Assembly: GCA_963693365.1 (NCBI GenBank) | Contig: CAVNZM010000014.1 | Location: 4,278,001 to 4,342,000 of the forward strand | Direction of reading: 5' to 3' | From: Amoebidium appalachense | Lineage: Eukaryota; Ichthyosporea | Length of the DNA: 64,000 nucleotides | Shown: positions 23,359 through 34,255 of the stretch, piece by piece | Numbering within the stretch: position 1 is the stretch's first letter | Layout of the letters: the number at the start of each line of letters is the position of its first letter | Position numbers and translations under genes: made by a program | The notes under the pieces: generated by a model | Databases searched by the model: none | What the model was told of the DNA's origin: nothing | Seen by the model: only the letters and a program-made list of their open reading frames with translations

Positions 23359-23581
23359 AGCAAATAGTGATTGGCTAAACCCAATCCGGTTTGCAATTTT
23401 TTGTCCGTTTAAGCCTGTACGCACGTTGTTTGCTCCATTTCTCTTCCCCCTTCCCGCAGGTCCGCAGGTCCTTTCCCGCAGGTCGCCTGGTCGCAGGTCC
23501 CTTCCCGCAGGTCGCCTGGTGGCAGTTCCCTTCCCGCAGGTCGCCTCCCGCAGGTCGCCTGGTCACAGGTCCCATCCGCAG
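23359..23581 (+). repeat. leader of the cassette region: CCAAT palindrome and CCCGCAGGTCGC short tandem repeats (copy A)
   Basis: Begins AGCAAATAGTGATTGGC with the palindrome GATTGG-N6-CCAATC (about 23369-23386). It then runs into a GC-rich series of 25-30 bp units each containing CCCGCAGGTCGCCTGG. Every unit carries a candidate 3' splice site (YCCGCAG|G). The equivalent in copy B starts at about 28301. Confidence 0.7.
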
Positions 23582-24832
23582 GTCGCGCAGCCACCGTGCT
23601 GAATGGTTTCGACCATGCTGCATGCTGAAGCTTCTTCGCCTAACGGCTGAAAGGCCGTTTGAAGGTTAGTTTTGTGTTGCCTGCTTTTGTGCATGTGGCG
23701 TTTGTCTGTCTGGTCTGTGTCCGTGCCTGTGATTATGTCTGTGTCTGTGTCTGTGTGCATGTGATTGTATGTGTGTGCGTGCGTGTGCGTGTGCCTGCTG
23801 GCTGCAGATGCACGTTGCCTTTTCACGTTCATGAACCAACGACTGTGGGCACTACTTTTGCTGTTAGCACTATAGCTATCATCCCCTCCACCAGTCGTTC
23901 AAGCTATTTTCTGCTTCTCTAGACTTCATAAGTTCTGGTCCGGGTTTCCGTCCTTACTATGTTTGAGGTTGGTTCTGTCGACTCTTTTTTTGCCCTCCGC
24001 AGGTCGCGCAGCCACCGTGCTGAATGGTTTCGACCATGCTGCATGCTGCAGCTTCTTCGCCTAACGGCTGAAAGGCCGTTTGAAGGTTAGTTTTGTGTTG
24101 CCTGCTTTTGTGCATGTGGCGTTTGTCTGTCTGGTCTGTGTCCGTGCCTGTGATTATGTCTGTGTCTGTGTCTGTGTCTGTGTGCGTGTGTGTGTATGTG
24201 TGTGCGTGCGTGTGCGTGTGCCTGCTGGCTGCAGATGCACGTTGCCTTTTCACGTTCATGAACCAGCGACTGTGGGCACTACTTTTGCTGTTAGCACTAT
24301 AGCTATCATCCCCTCCCCCAGTCGTTCAAGCTATTTTCTGCTTCTCTAGACTTCATAAGTTCTGGTCCGGGTTTCCGTCCTTACTAAATTTGAGGTTGGT
24401 TCTGTCGACTCTTTTTTTGCCCTCCGCAGGTCGCGCAGCCACCGTGCTGAATGGTTTCGACCATGCTGCATGCTGCAGCTTCTTCGCCTAACGGCTGAAA
24501 GGCCGTTTGAAGGTTAGGTTTGTGTTGCCTGCTTTTGTGCATGTGGCGTTTGTCTGTCTGGTCTGTGTCCGTGCCTGTGATTATGTCTGTGTCTGCGTGT
24601 GTGTGTATGTGTGTGCGTGCGTGTGCGTGTGCCTGCTGGCTGCAGATGCACGTTGCCTTTTCACGTTCATGAACCAGCGACTGTGGGCACTACTTTTGCT
24701 GTTAGCACTATAGCTATCATCCCCTCCACCAGTCGTTCAAGCTATTTTCTGCTTCTCTAGACTTATAAGTTCTGGTCCGGGTTTCCGTCCTTACTATGTT
24801 TGAGGTTCGTTCTGTCGACTTTTTTTTTGCCA
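23576..24832 (+). repeat. three tandem 410-427 bp cassettes, each with a structured RNA candidate
   Basis: Units at about 23576-23996, 23997-24423 and 24424-24832. Each starts CCGCAG|GTCGCGCAGCC, and an 83-nt core (23582-23664, 24003-24085, 24430-24512) ends GAAG|GTTAGT, so it looks like a repeated exon. The core holds two hairpins: ATGGT-TTCG-ACCAT and AACGGCT-GAAA-GGCCGTT. After the core come a TGTCTG-rich stretch, CTGCAGATGCACG and a CTTTTTTTGCC end. A single copy lies at about 28519-28889. The short frames here do not stay open across units in a protein-like way. Confidence 0.8.
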
Positions 24833-25195
24833 CTCTAGAGGTGGGTACCGGCTCTTTGTCCTATGGCTGCTGTTGTTTCCGTTTTTCGTTTCTGTGTTGC
24901 CCCAGCCCAGCCTGTTGTGCTTGTGTGGTAGTTTTCTTTTTCTTTCTTCTTCTTTTTTCTTCTTGTTTTGTCATGATTCTTTTTGGTATTTTTTGTTTGC
25001 ATAAGAGTAATGTTGATACGAGATGCGAGATAAAAGTAGATAGTAGAGAATGGATGCCACCTGGGGTGGTATGTTAGTTGTGTTGTTAACTTGTGTGCTG
25101 TAGGATGCCACCTGGGGTGGTATATTAGTTGTGTTGTTTACTTGTGTGCTTGATGCCACTATCCAACCGAAGTTAATAAAGTGACCATACGGAAC
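24833..25195 (+). other. 3' end of the copy A locus with a 53-bp duplication and poly(A) signal
   Basis: Unique sequence, then two 53-bp repeats starting GATGCCACCTGGGGTGGTAT (about 25051 and 25104), then AATAAA at about 25174. This is the likely end of a transcript covering the cassettes. Confidence 0.45.
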
Positions 25196-26178
25196 ACGTA
25201 TGGATGTCGACATGTGCAATACATTGGCAATACATTGACAATGATCATGGGGCTGTGCTTACCGTACCGTGTGCATATTGCCAATATATTGAGCATGTGA
25301 TTGAGGTATCAATAAAGTTATTGTTAATACATTGGCAATGTTCGTCATACGTATTATTCTTAGATATAAGACGTTACTCCGATATGCCTTTCATATTATA
25401 AGCGCACTTATACTGTACTTTGCATGCATTCGTTCCCATTATCAATTTATTGGCAATGTATTTGGATAATATAGTGTGATATTTATAATATATATGTAAT
25501 GCATTATCAACACTTATATCTTTATGGTGGTGGTATCATTCGTATGTTGGCAATATATGCTTGATATGGAACATACTTACATATTCCTTATTTGTAATGT
25601 GTTGGGAGTGTATTAATCATACCTCTGTTTATGTCATCAATATACTCACGATATATAAGCAACCTATCGGCGATACCGCATTTATATATTGATTATAGTT
25701 GGATCATATGTTGGCAATACATTGTTTATATGTTTCTTGATATTTAAATCTTTGTATTTCTATGAATTACATATTGGCAATACATTAATAATGCGTTCAT
25801 AGTGCAACTACAATGCGAAAATACAGTATTATCCATATCATTATCTGTATTTTTGATATTATTTGGTTGTTATTGTAATATCGCCTGGGTATAATTGATA
25901 TTGGCAATACGTCTATAATGCTAGCGCAATAGTAATGCAATGGTAATGTAATGGCACTCTAATGTATTGGCGATATTGATGTAACATATACTGGATAATA
26001 TATTCATATCAGCGGGATATCGACAATAGAGGGTATTGGTACTGTATTACCATTGACAATACCAAAGCAATATTATTGCAATATGGCGTTCCTATTGGCG
26101 GCAAGGGGTTCTATTGCCAATATCGCCAATAGCTCCAATAGCAAAAAATACGTTGGCAATACTTCCGGGAAGTTTGCT
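25196..26178. repeat. AT-rich satellite of ATTGGCAATA words, second block
   Basis: Same word family as 15930-17120: CATTGGCAATACATT, TATTGCCAATATATT, GTTGGCAATATATG and similar. It separates copy A from copy B of the 182-bp locus. Confidence 0.75.
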
Positions 26179-26180
26179 GA

Positions 26181-27846
26181 TGTGTTACTTACACATTATT
26201 GGTGTTTTCAATAACTACCCACAGAACAGCTTCTAGCACGAGAAATTTACCACACAGTTTATGGGGGGGATGGTGAATGTGCCCCTGGAGTACGAGGGTC
26301 ACACGAAAAAAACACAACGTTGTAGCTCGTATAGAACCGCCCTTGTAGCATAGTACTATATGTCCATGTGTTACCTAGACATTTTTGGTTTTTTCAATAA
26401 CTACCCACAGAACAGCCTCTAGCACGAGAAATTTACCACAAAGTTTATGGAGGGGATGGTAAATGTGCCCCTGGAGTACGAGGGACACACGAAAAAAACA
26501 CAACGTTGTAGCTCGTATAGAACCCCCCTTGTAGCATAGTATATGTCCATGTGTTACCTAGACATTATTGGTTTTTTCAATAACTACCCACAGAACAGCC
26601 TCTAGCACGAGAAATTTACCAAAACGTTTATGGGGGGGATGGTGAACGTGCCCCTGCATTACGAGGGTCACACGAAAAAAACACAACGTTGTAGCTCGTA
26701 TAGAACCCCCCTTGTAGCATAGTATATGTACATATGTTACCTAGACATTATTGGGTTTTCAATAACTACCCACAGAACAGCCTCTAGCACGAGAAATTTA
26801 CCACAAAGTTTATGGAGGGGATGGTAAATGTGCCCCTGGAGTACGAGGGTCACACGAAAAAAACACGACGTTGTAGCTCGAATAGAACCCCCCTTGTAGC
26901 ATAGTATATGTACATGTGTTACTTACACATTATTGCTGTTTTCAATAACTACCCACAGAACAGCTTCTAGCATGAGAAATTTACCACACAGTTTATGGGG
27001 GGGATGGTGAATGTGCCCCTGGAGTACGAGGGTCACACGAAAAAAACACAACGTTGTAGCTCGTATAGAACCCCCCTTGTAGCATAGTATATGTCCATGT
27101 GTTACCTAGACATTATTGGTTTTTTCAATAACTACCAACAGAACAGCCTCTAGCACGAGAAATTTACCATAAAGTTTATGGGGGGGATGGTAAATGTGCC
27201 CCTGGAGTACGAGGGTCACACGAAAAAAACACAACGTTGTAGCTCGAATAGAACCCCCCTTGTAGCATAGTATATGTACATATGTTACTTACACATTATT
27301 GGTTTTTTCAATAACTACCCACAGAACAGCTTCTGGCACGAGAAATTTACCACAAAGTTTATGGGGGGGATGGTGAGTGTGCCTCTGGAGTACGAGGGTC
27401 ACCCGAAAAAAACACAACGTTGTAGCTCGTATAGAACCCCCCTTGTAGGCTAAGCATAGAATATGTACATATGTTACCTAGACATTATTGGTTTTTCAAT
27501 AACTACCCACAGAACAGCCTCTAGCACGAGAAATTTACCACAAAGTTTGTGGGGGGGATGGTGAATGTGTCCCTGGAGTACGAGGGTCACACGAAAAAAA
27601 CACAACGTTGTAGCTCGAATAGAACCCCCCCTTGTAGCATAGTATATGTACATATGTTACTTACACATTATTGGTTTTTTCAATAACTACCCACAGAACA
27701 GCTTCTGGCACGAGAAATTTACCACAAAGTTTATGGGGGGGATGGTGAGTGTGCCTCTGGAGTACGAGGGTCACCCGAAAAAAACACAACATTGTAGCCC
27801 GGATTGAAACCCCCCTTGTACCATATACATCATATATCATGCAGCA
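26181..27846. repeat. 182-bp tandem array B, nine units
   Basis: Unit starts at about 26181, 26367, 26550, 26733, 26915, 27099, 27281, 27470 and 27653. Sequence and order match array A, including the G-run and ACAACGTTGT palindrome. Units at 27281 and 27653 share private changes (CTTCTGGCACGAG), showing recent within-array duplication. Confidence 0.92.
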
Positions 27847-27959
27847 TGTGTTACTTTCGCGTTATTGGTTTCCTAGCACGAGATATTCAGCACACAGTTG
27901 GGGTTGTGGGGGCAGTGTACACCTACAATATCAGGGGTACCGCGTGGCAAAAACACCCC

Positions 27960-27990
<31 letters not shown>

Positions 27991-28152
27991 TCACACGTGC
28001 GATGGTGCACTAATTATTCCGTCAACTAGGCAGGGTATAGCATCAACGTTATTATATGTGCTGCTGAGTTTCTTTGGTTGTACACCCGTCACCAGTCAAT
28101 TTATTGGTGTTGGCGCCCACCTATGACACCACCTCGGAAGACTGGGGTCACG
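27789..28152 (+). repeat. shared flank (copy B)
   Basis: Counterpart of 22262-22651. The C/G homopolymer junction is shorter (C6 then about 27 G). Confidence 0.85.
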
Positions 28153-28300
28153 TGGAGGACACGTAACTATAGTCTGATAGTTGTGACTAAGGGCACTAAG
28201 GGCACCGCTAAGGGCACCAAGCTGATGCACGAGCGCGCGCGAGCCGAAATCTATTTTTATCTTTTCCCTAATCAGGCGCGGCGGTTACTAAACCGGTCTA

Positions 28301-28889
28301 TAGCAAATAGTGATTGGCTAAAACCAATCCGGTTTGCAATTTTTTGTCCGTTTAAGCCTGTACGCACGATGTTTGCTCCATTTCTCTTCCCCCTTCCCGC
28401 AGGTCCGCAGGTCCGCAGGTCCTTTCCCGCAGGTCGCCTGGTCGCAGGTCCCTTCCCGCAGGTCGCCTGGTCGCAGTTTCCTTCCCGCAGGTCGCCTGGT
28501 CACAGGTCCCCTCCGCATGCGCAGGTTGCGCAGCCACCGTGCTGAATGGTTTCGACCATGCTCCATGCTGCAGCATCTTCGCCTAACGGCTGAAAGGCCG
28601 TTTGAAGGTTAGTTTTGTGTTGCCTGCTTTTGTGCATATGGCGTTTGTCTGTCTGGTCTGTGTCCGTGCCTGTGATTATATCTGTGTCTGTGTCTGTGTC
28701 TGTGTGCGTGTGTGTGTATGTGTGTGTATGTGCGTGCGTGTGCGTGTGTTCTGCTGGCTGCAGATGCACGTTGCCTTTTCACGTTCATGAACCAGCGACT
28801 GTGGGCACTACTTTTGCTGTTAGCACTATAGCTATCATCCCCTCCACCAGTCGTTCAAGCTATTTTCTGCTTCTCTAGACTTCATAAGT
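28301..28889 (+). repeat. CCAAT palindrome, CCCGCAGGTCGC repeats and one structured cassette (copy B)
   Basis: Counterpart of 23359-23996. The core is at about 28525-28607. Its changes relative to copy A (GTCGCG to GTTGCG, CTGCATG to CTCCATG, AGCTTC to AGCATC) all fall outside the two hairpin stems. Bases 28153-28300, before it, are unique to this copy. Confidence 0.8.
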
Positions 28890-29124
28890 TTGTGCTTTTG
28901 TCTTTTAGCACAACGTGTTTCACATGTTAGCATTTAGTGTTATTCATTCATTCTAACCCCCCCCCCCCCCCCCCCAAACACACACACACTCACTCACTCA
29001 CTTCCCCACCCACACATACAAAAAAACACACACACACCAAAAGCCCCTCCCATCCCCCCCCCTCCTCCCCCCCCCCCCTCCCCCCTCCCCCCCCCTCCCT
29101 TCCAAAAACCTGTCAAATGCCTCC

Positions 29125-29547
29125 ATGCCCACCAACACAGATGTTCAGGTTGCCCCTGTCAATGCCGCCGACCCCGACAAGTTGGCAGACCAGGTTAGGT
29201 ACCGCAAGAAGACGTGGGAGGGGTGGTTGGTGGAGGTTCAAGTTGAGTGCAACAACCATCCCTGTGGCCGCATGTACAGCGTCGATCCGGTGAGGGGCAA
29301 CCCATGGGCCAACCCCGCCCTTCACCGCATCATGTGCATGTCCCCCATCAACGGCTCCTACATCAAGAACCGCCTCAGCAGCTTCAAGACACTAAACGTT
29401 TGTGCCCATTACCCCCCCCCCCCACACACACACACACACACCACACCCCAATCAAAGACGAAATCTTCTCATGCTGCTTTTTTTAACATGCTTATTCATG
29501 TGTAATGTTGTTGTTCTTCCTTATTGAGTCATTCTTAATGCACTGTG

Positions 29548-29594
<47 letters not shown>

Positions 29595-31053
29595 CCACTC
29601 CCTCCCTCCCACTCCCTCCCTTCCACCTCCCCCTGTTGTCCCACGTACGAATCACCAACACATAACCACACAAGACATCAAATCCTTATCACTCAGAGAA
29701 ACGGTACATGCATGGTTATCCAGTATCCATTCAGCTTCCCACTTCCTCAAGTCATTTCAGATTTTTCATTGTCGAATTCGGTTTTATTTGCTGCTAATGG
29801 AGAATACCCCCTTTCCTCATCACCACATACACACATGCTTAAGTGTACGTACACGCAACACACACACCAACACCCACACAGGAGTTTCAAAAGGCGTTGC
29901 CCGAGCTCTTCAGCTTCATGCTCCACACATTTGAGTGCGGACTGCGGGATCCAATGGCCCACAAGTCTGCCACTCAGATTTCGTGGTCAGCTGTGAAGTA
30001 TGGAGCTGACATGCCTGACTACGAGGGTGGTGCTCGGCCATCAGAGATCAGCAAGATAAACAACTACCCCCCCCCCCCCCTGGGTCCTCCCTGAGGATGG
30101 GCTCTGCTTATGACGCATACTGTGCACATGGCTGATGTTGCATACTTGAATGTTTGCCTTTGCATGTGTCCTGCACCATGCTTCTCATCGTGTATGCGTA
30201 TTTTGTACCGTGTTCTGCATTCAACCCCCCCCCCCCCCCCCCCCATCATTGCCAGTGTGTTTTAGCTCCCGTCCGAAAGACAACGTATGGATATCGAAAT
30301 GATGATATTGATAAGTCGTATGTATGGGTTACGTATCATCATAGTGTTTTAAGGATATCTCCTAAGCATGGGCAAGTATCATCCTATCATGTCATCTTTA
30401 GGTTTGGTATGGTAACATTGTGATAGCATTTTTCCCAGGTACATACATGCTCAGGCTAGCCAGAATAGTTAAAAACACTCACACAATCTCCTTCTGTCCC
30501 AACCCAGTATGCAAAGACCTGGGAAAAGATCTGCAAGGCCCGGGAGAAGCCAGTCCTCAGCCTGTCAGCTGATGAGCAAGACGAGAAGGGAGACGACAAG
30601 TCCTCCACGAAGCAGTCCACGGCAAAAGACGACACCGGCGAGGTTTCTGATGACACTGGCATGGCGGCTGACGAGATGGAGAACTCTGGCTCCAAGAAGC
30701 GGCCCAAGTCAGACGACGACTTGTCGGATGCCAGTGCCGGGCGCCCCATGAAGAAGGGTAAAAAGGCCAAGGGCGTGGCGTCACAGGGTGGTGATGTGCG
30801 TGGGTCACCTGTGTCTCGTGATAGAGCGGGTGGTTCTGATGAGCAGGAGGGTGTTGCGCAAGCGGGGGGGGATGACAAGTATTTGGAGGAGTTGGCCAAG
30901 ATTAGGGGAGGTAAAGAGGTGGTGGATGGCGATGTTAGTAGTGGCGGGGGAAAACGTGCGAGGGAAGTGAGTGATGAGAGTGGGGATGAAAAGGGTGAAG
31001 GTGGGGTTAAAAAGCAGAAAGGCGATGTGGGTGGGAGGGTTGAGGATGATTAG
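29125..31053 (+). CDS. unrecognised protein with a lysine- and acid-rich C-terminus
   Basis: Exons 29125-29397, 29882 to about 30063, 30508-31053. Exon 1 opens with ATG (MPTNTDVQVAPVNAADPDK) and contains KKTWEGWLVEVQVECNN and NPALHRIMCMSPINGSYIKN. It joins exon 2 (EFQKALPELFSFMLHTFECG, WSAVKYGADMPDYEGG) in phase 0 across GTTTGT...CACAG. Exon 2 runs into a C14 tract with no clear donor. Exon 3 follows TCCCAACCCAG and holds YAKTWEKICKAREK, then a long Ser/Asp/Glu/Lys tail with KKRPKSDDD and KKGKKAKG, which are nuclear-localisation-like. It ends in TAG. No known domain is recognised. The 5' side borders the duplicated cassette locus, so upstream exons may be lost. Confidence 0.5.
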
Positions 31054-31077
31054 AATGAGGAGGAATAGGGAAAGACC

Positions 31078-31102
31078 CCCCCCCCCCCCCCCCCCCCCCC
31101 CC
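31078..31102 (+). repeat. poly-C tract after the stop codon
   Basis: C-tract starting about 25 bases after the stop of the preceding gene, in its presumed 3' UTR. Confidence 0.9.
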
Positions 31103-31283
31103 CGGAGAAAAAAAAAGAAAAGAATTAATACTTAGTTTATGTCTCTTTTGGTGTAGTCCCCGCCTCTGCAGGGGGGAAATAGGGGGGAGATGTAGACTTC
31201 GTATTTTATTTGTGTGATGATGTTTGTTTTGTTTTGTTTGTTTGTTTGTTTGTTGGTTTGTTTCGTTTGTTCGGTGAAGGCTG

Positions 31284-31393
31284 GACTCCTGTGGAGTCTA
31301 ACAGAGTGAAATGGTCTCTACTCCTGTGGAGTGAGACTTAGAAATTTTTTAACATGAACAACTTGTGCGGTCTCTGCTCCAGTGGAGCGAGAC
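31284..31393 (+). ncRNA. three related 3' UTR hairpins
   Basis: Stem-loops at 31284-31298 (GACTCC-TGT-GGAGTC), 31314-31337 (GTCTCTACTCC-TGT-GGAGTGAGAC) and 31370-31393 (GTCTCTGCTCC-AGT-GGAGCGAGAC). The second and third are homologous and differ by A-T versus G-C at the same stem pair. They lie about 230-340 bases past the stop codon of the unrecognised gene, so they are probably transcribed with it. Confidence 0.45.
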
Positions 31394-31489
31394 ACAAAGG
31401 AACAACGGTCTTTATGGTATCTCGTGTACAAATTGTGAAATAAGTTAGAAAGGTAAGAAGGAAGGGGGGGGGGAGGGGGGGGGGGGGGG

Positions 31490-32430
31490 GGGGCACAACG
31501 GTGGTGGTTACATTTCGTATTATGATATTACGACAGCTCGTAATTGTATATTACGATATTCCGTAATATTGTATTTAGTTAGTCATGGTATACTCGTAAC
31601 ATATTATTTGGCTATGCATAGGATATCTTATGGATGGGCAAAGAGCTGTCGTAATGATGACATTGTATACACGACATGCTATGTATATACATACGTGTGG
31701 TGTACGGGCTCTTATGGAAATGTCTACGACGGTATTATGGGGGTCGTAATGTACCCCAAGACCAGTCATATGTATATCATATGTATATGGTTGGTAATTC
31801 GTAAAATACATCGATGTATATCATATGTCATGGGTTACGATGGTATTAAGCCGCTCCTAAACATATACTTAAGATATCCAACGGGATGGGTTGGATACTC
31901 GGATGGTGAAGGTTACGATGGGTTTCCGCTGCCCGTAATGGCATACATAGTATATCCATTGGGTAGGTTTCTGACTTTGAAATGGGGGGGTTTGTGTCCG
32001 TATTATGGCGAACTATTGAGACCGCTCGTAACGCTCTCGTATGTATGTTCTATGTATAGTCTAATGTATATACATTGTATATCCATATGGATATACATAG
32101 GTTATACATTGGATATACATAGAATATTCTATGTATAGTGCAATGTATATACATCGGATATCCTATGTATAGTGCAATGTACTATACATCGGATATACAT
32201 ATGACATACGCTTTACGACATCCATAAACCCTATGGATGTCGTAAAGCGTATATCCAATGTATATACATAAGACGCTCCGTGTACCCCATGGAACTCTTT
32301 ACACTATCGTAAAGACGTCGTGCAACCACTCCATATGAACTCGCGGTGTGCTTTACGATGGGTGACAGGTTTACGCCATCGGAGATGGCATTACGAGGGG
32401 TATACGATCCCCGGTGGAGATTGCTGATGT
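31490..32430. other. AT-rich region dense in short palindromes
   Basis: Recurring ATGTATATACAT, GGATATACATA, CATATGTATAT and CGTAAAGCG words, with TACGA/TCGTA motifs. A long open frame (31569-32138) exists only because the words avoid stops in one frame; its composition is not protein-like. Confidence 0.5.
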
Positions 32431-32482
32431 AGTAGTGGCTTTTGCCGTAAGTCAGCACTTTTCTTGCAGCAACACAAACACA

Positions 32483-32525
<43 letters not shown>
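32431..32525 (+). repeat. second copy of the GTAAGT...TTCTTGCAG motif followed by (CA)n
   Basis: Bases 32431-32468 match 15404-15441 with one mismatch, and the CA array starts right after it. Confidence 0.7.
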
Positions 32526-32526
<1 letters not shown>

Positions 32527-33999
32527 GTACATTCGCACCATGTAAAATTCATATGAATCACACACACCTGCACACTGACACATGGATTTCCGTAGTAGTA
32601 ACGGCACAGGCTGTGGCACGGTAATATTTAACTTTAATAACTTAAAAGAATTGAGTGTAGGAGGGGAGCTCTGCTCACCAACCAGGGCAAACTGGCACGT
32701 GTTGGCCTTACTATGATCTCACTGACCTGAGCCCACACGGAGCCCCACTGGTGTGCCTGACCGGAACAAAGTTGCCCGCCTGCCAAGTGAAGCACACGAT
32801 ACATAGCCGTGGCCATGTACCCTGCCGGTGAGTGACGCGCAGCACTAGTATGTGTGGGCACGACATAGGGTGGCACAATCATGCCACTTCCCGATCTGGC
32901 TCCTATTAACTTAAGTTCTTGGTTCAGTTCCCTGCTCGCTTAAAGCTTCAACAGACCGGTTGCCAGGCTGGCCAATCGTCAACCTGACAGCCCCTGATAG
33001 TGCCTCGAGCAGTGTACGGCCAGTCACAGACGCTGGCTGCGAGGGCATGCTCAGAGGACGTGGTGACACCTTGGACCCGAGTCACCCAGTGGTAAGTTAG
33101 ATAGCCAAGTTGATCGCCAGTTGGTTGTTCAACCTGTGACATTACGGGTACCATTCTACCAGTATATCAGATGTGACAGGTCGCTTGGTTCAAAACCAGC
33201 CTGAGGGCTGTCTCGTAAATCAGTGGTCGAAGTTCAATCGTCGAGGCCGCTTAGATCAACAATTTACCTTGGCAGCTCTTGAGAATCAAGCTTTATTGCT
33301 AACAAAAAGCCTTCTGGGGTCAAGCATACGTAAAAGCTGAAAATGCACATATTTTTTTATGTGCACTAAATACTACACTAACTCTCTAATCATTTTAAGT
33401 TTAATAAGCTAATATTACCCCTGTTAATCGGTCAGTTTTCTATTTCAGGGCAGCCAAAAATGCTCGTGACAGAAGACTGCCGTATCATACCACCGGTGTG
33501 CCAGTGATGTCAATTTGCTGGGTAGCTCAATCATTTTCATTGTTCCTCTTTAAAAAATAAGGTCACATCAAAGTCTCTGGTCACCCACACATAATCATGT
33601 TCACACAATAACATATAATCTCCATCTGCCTGGTAGTCTCCCTCCACAAAAGAAAACAGGCCCGTACCAAACTACAACGTGGTACTCCCTTTTTGTGGCT
33701 ACCGAACATCAGCAACCACTGGCCACCAGGTGACCCTACCACTGCAGAGTGGTGCATCTCCCGGCCTTTCTGATACCGTGCACCCGCTGGAAGGCTTAAG
33801 GCATGGGGCAGTGCCACCTGGCAGGCAGACACCATGGTCCTTCAGCCCCCCTCATGATTACATGTCCTCTGCATGCTCCCCCTCCGGCCTGCTGGGCCCT
33901 ATACCTTCCTCCTTGGCTTCCAAAGCGCCCGGCCATTGCCTCCGCAGTTGCACCAGGATAGAGGCCGGTGTCGGGGGGATGGTGTGTGTGTGTTTGTTT

Positions 34000-34042
<43 letters not shown>

Positions 34043-34176
34043 GCAGACACGACCGGATTCGTTGCTCATAGCAGGTCCCTGCCGGTTTGTTGCAAAATAA
34101 CTCAGAGTCTGAACCTTTTTCTGAAACTGTCTTTTTGGGGGGACTTAATGCAGTTCATCTTGCGTACGAAATCTTC

Positions 34177-34255
<79 letters not shown>

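Noticed and set aside
30456-30899. Minus-strand frame across exon 3 of the unrecognised gene
   Set aside because: Shadow of the Ser/Lys-rich plus-strand coding exon, which has a proper acceptor and stop.
31569-32138. 190-residue Tyr/Ile-rich reading frame
   Set aside because: It comes from repeated TATA/CATA words that lack stops in one frame; no domain or splice support.
33180-33200. tRNA B-box-like GGTTCAAAACC
   Set aside because: No A box, acceptor stem or anticodon arm at the right distance on either strand.
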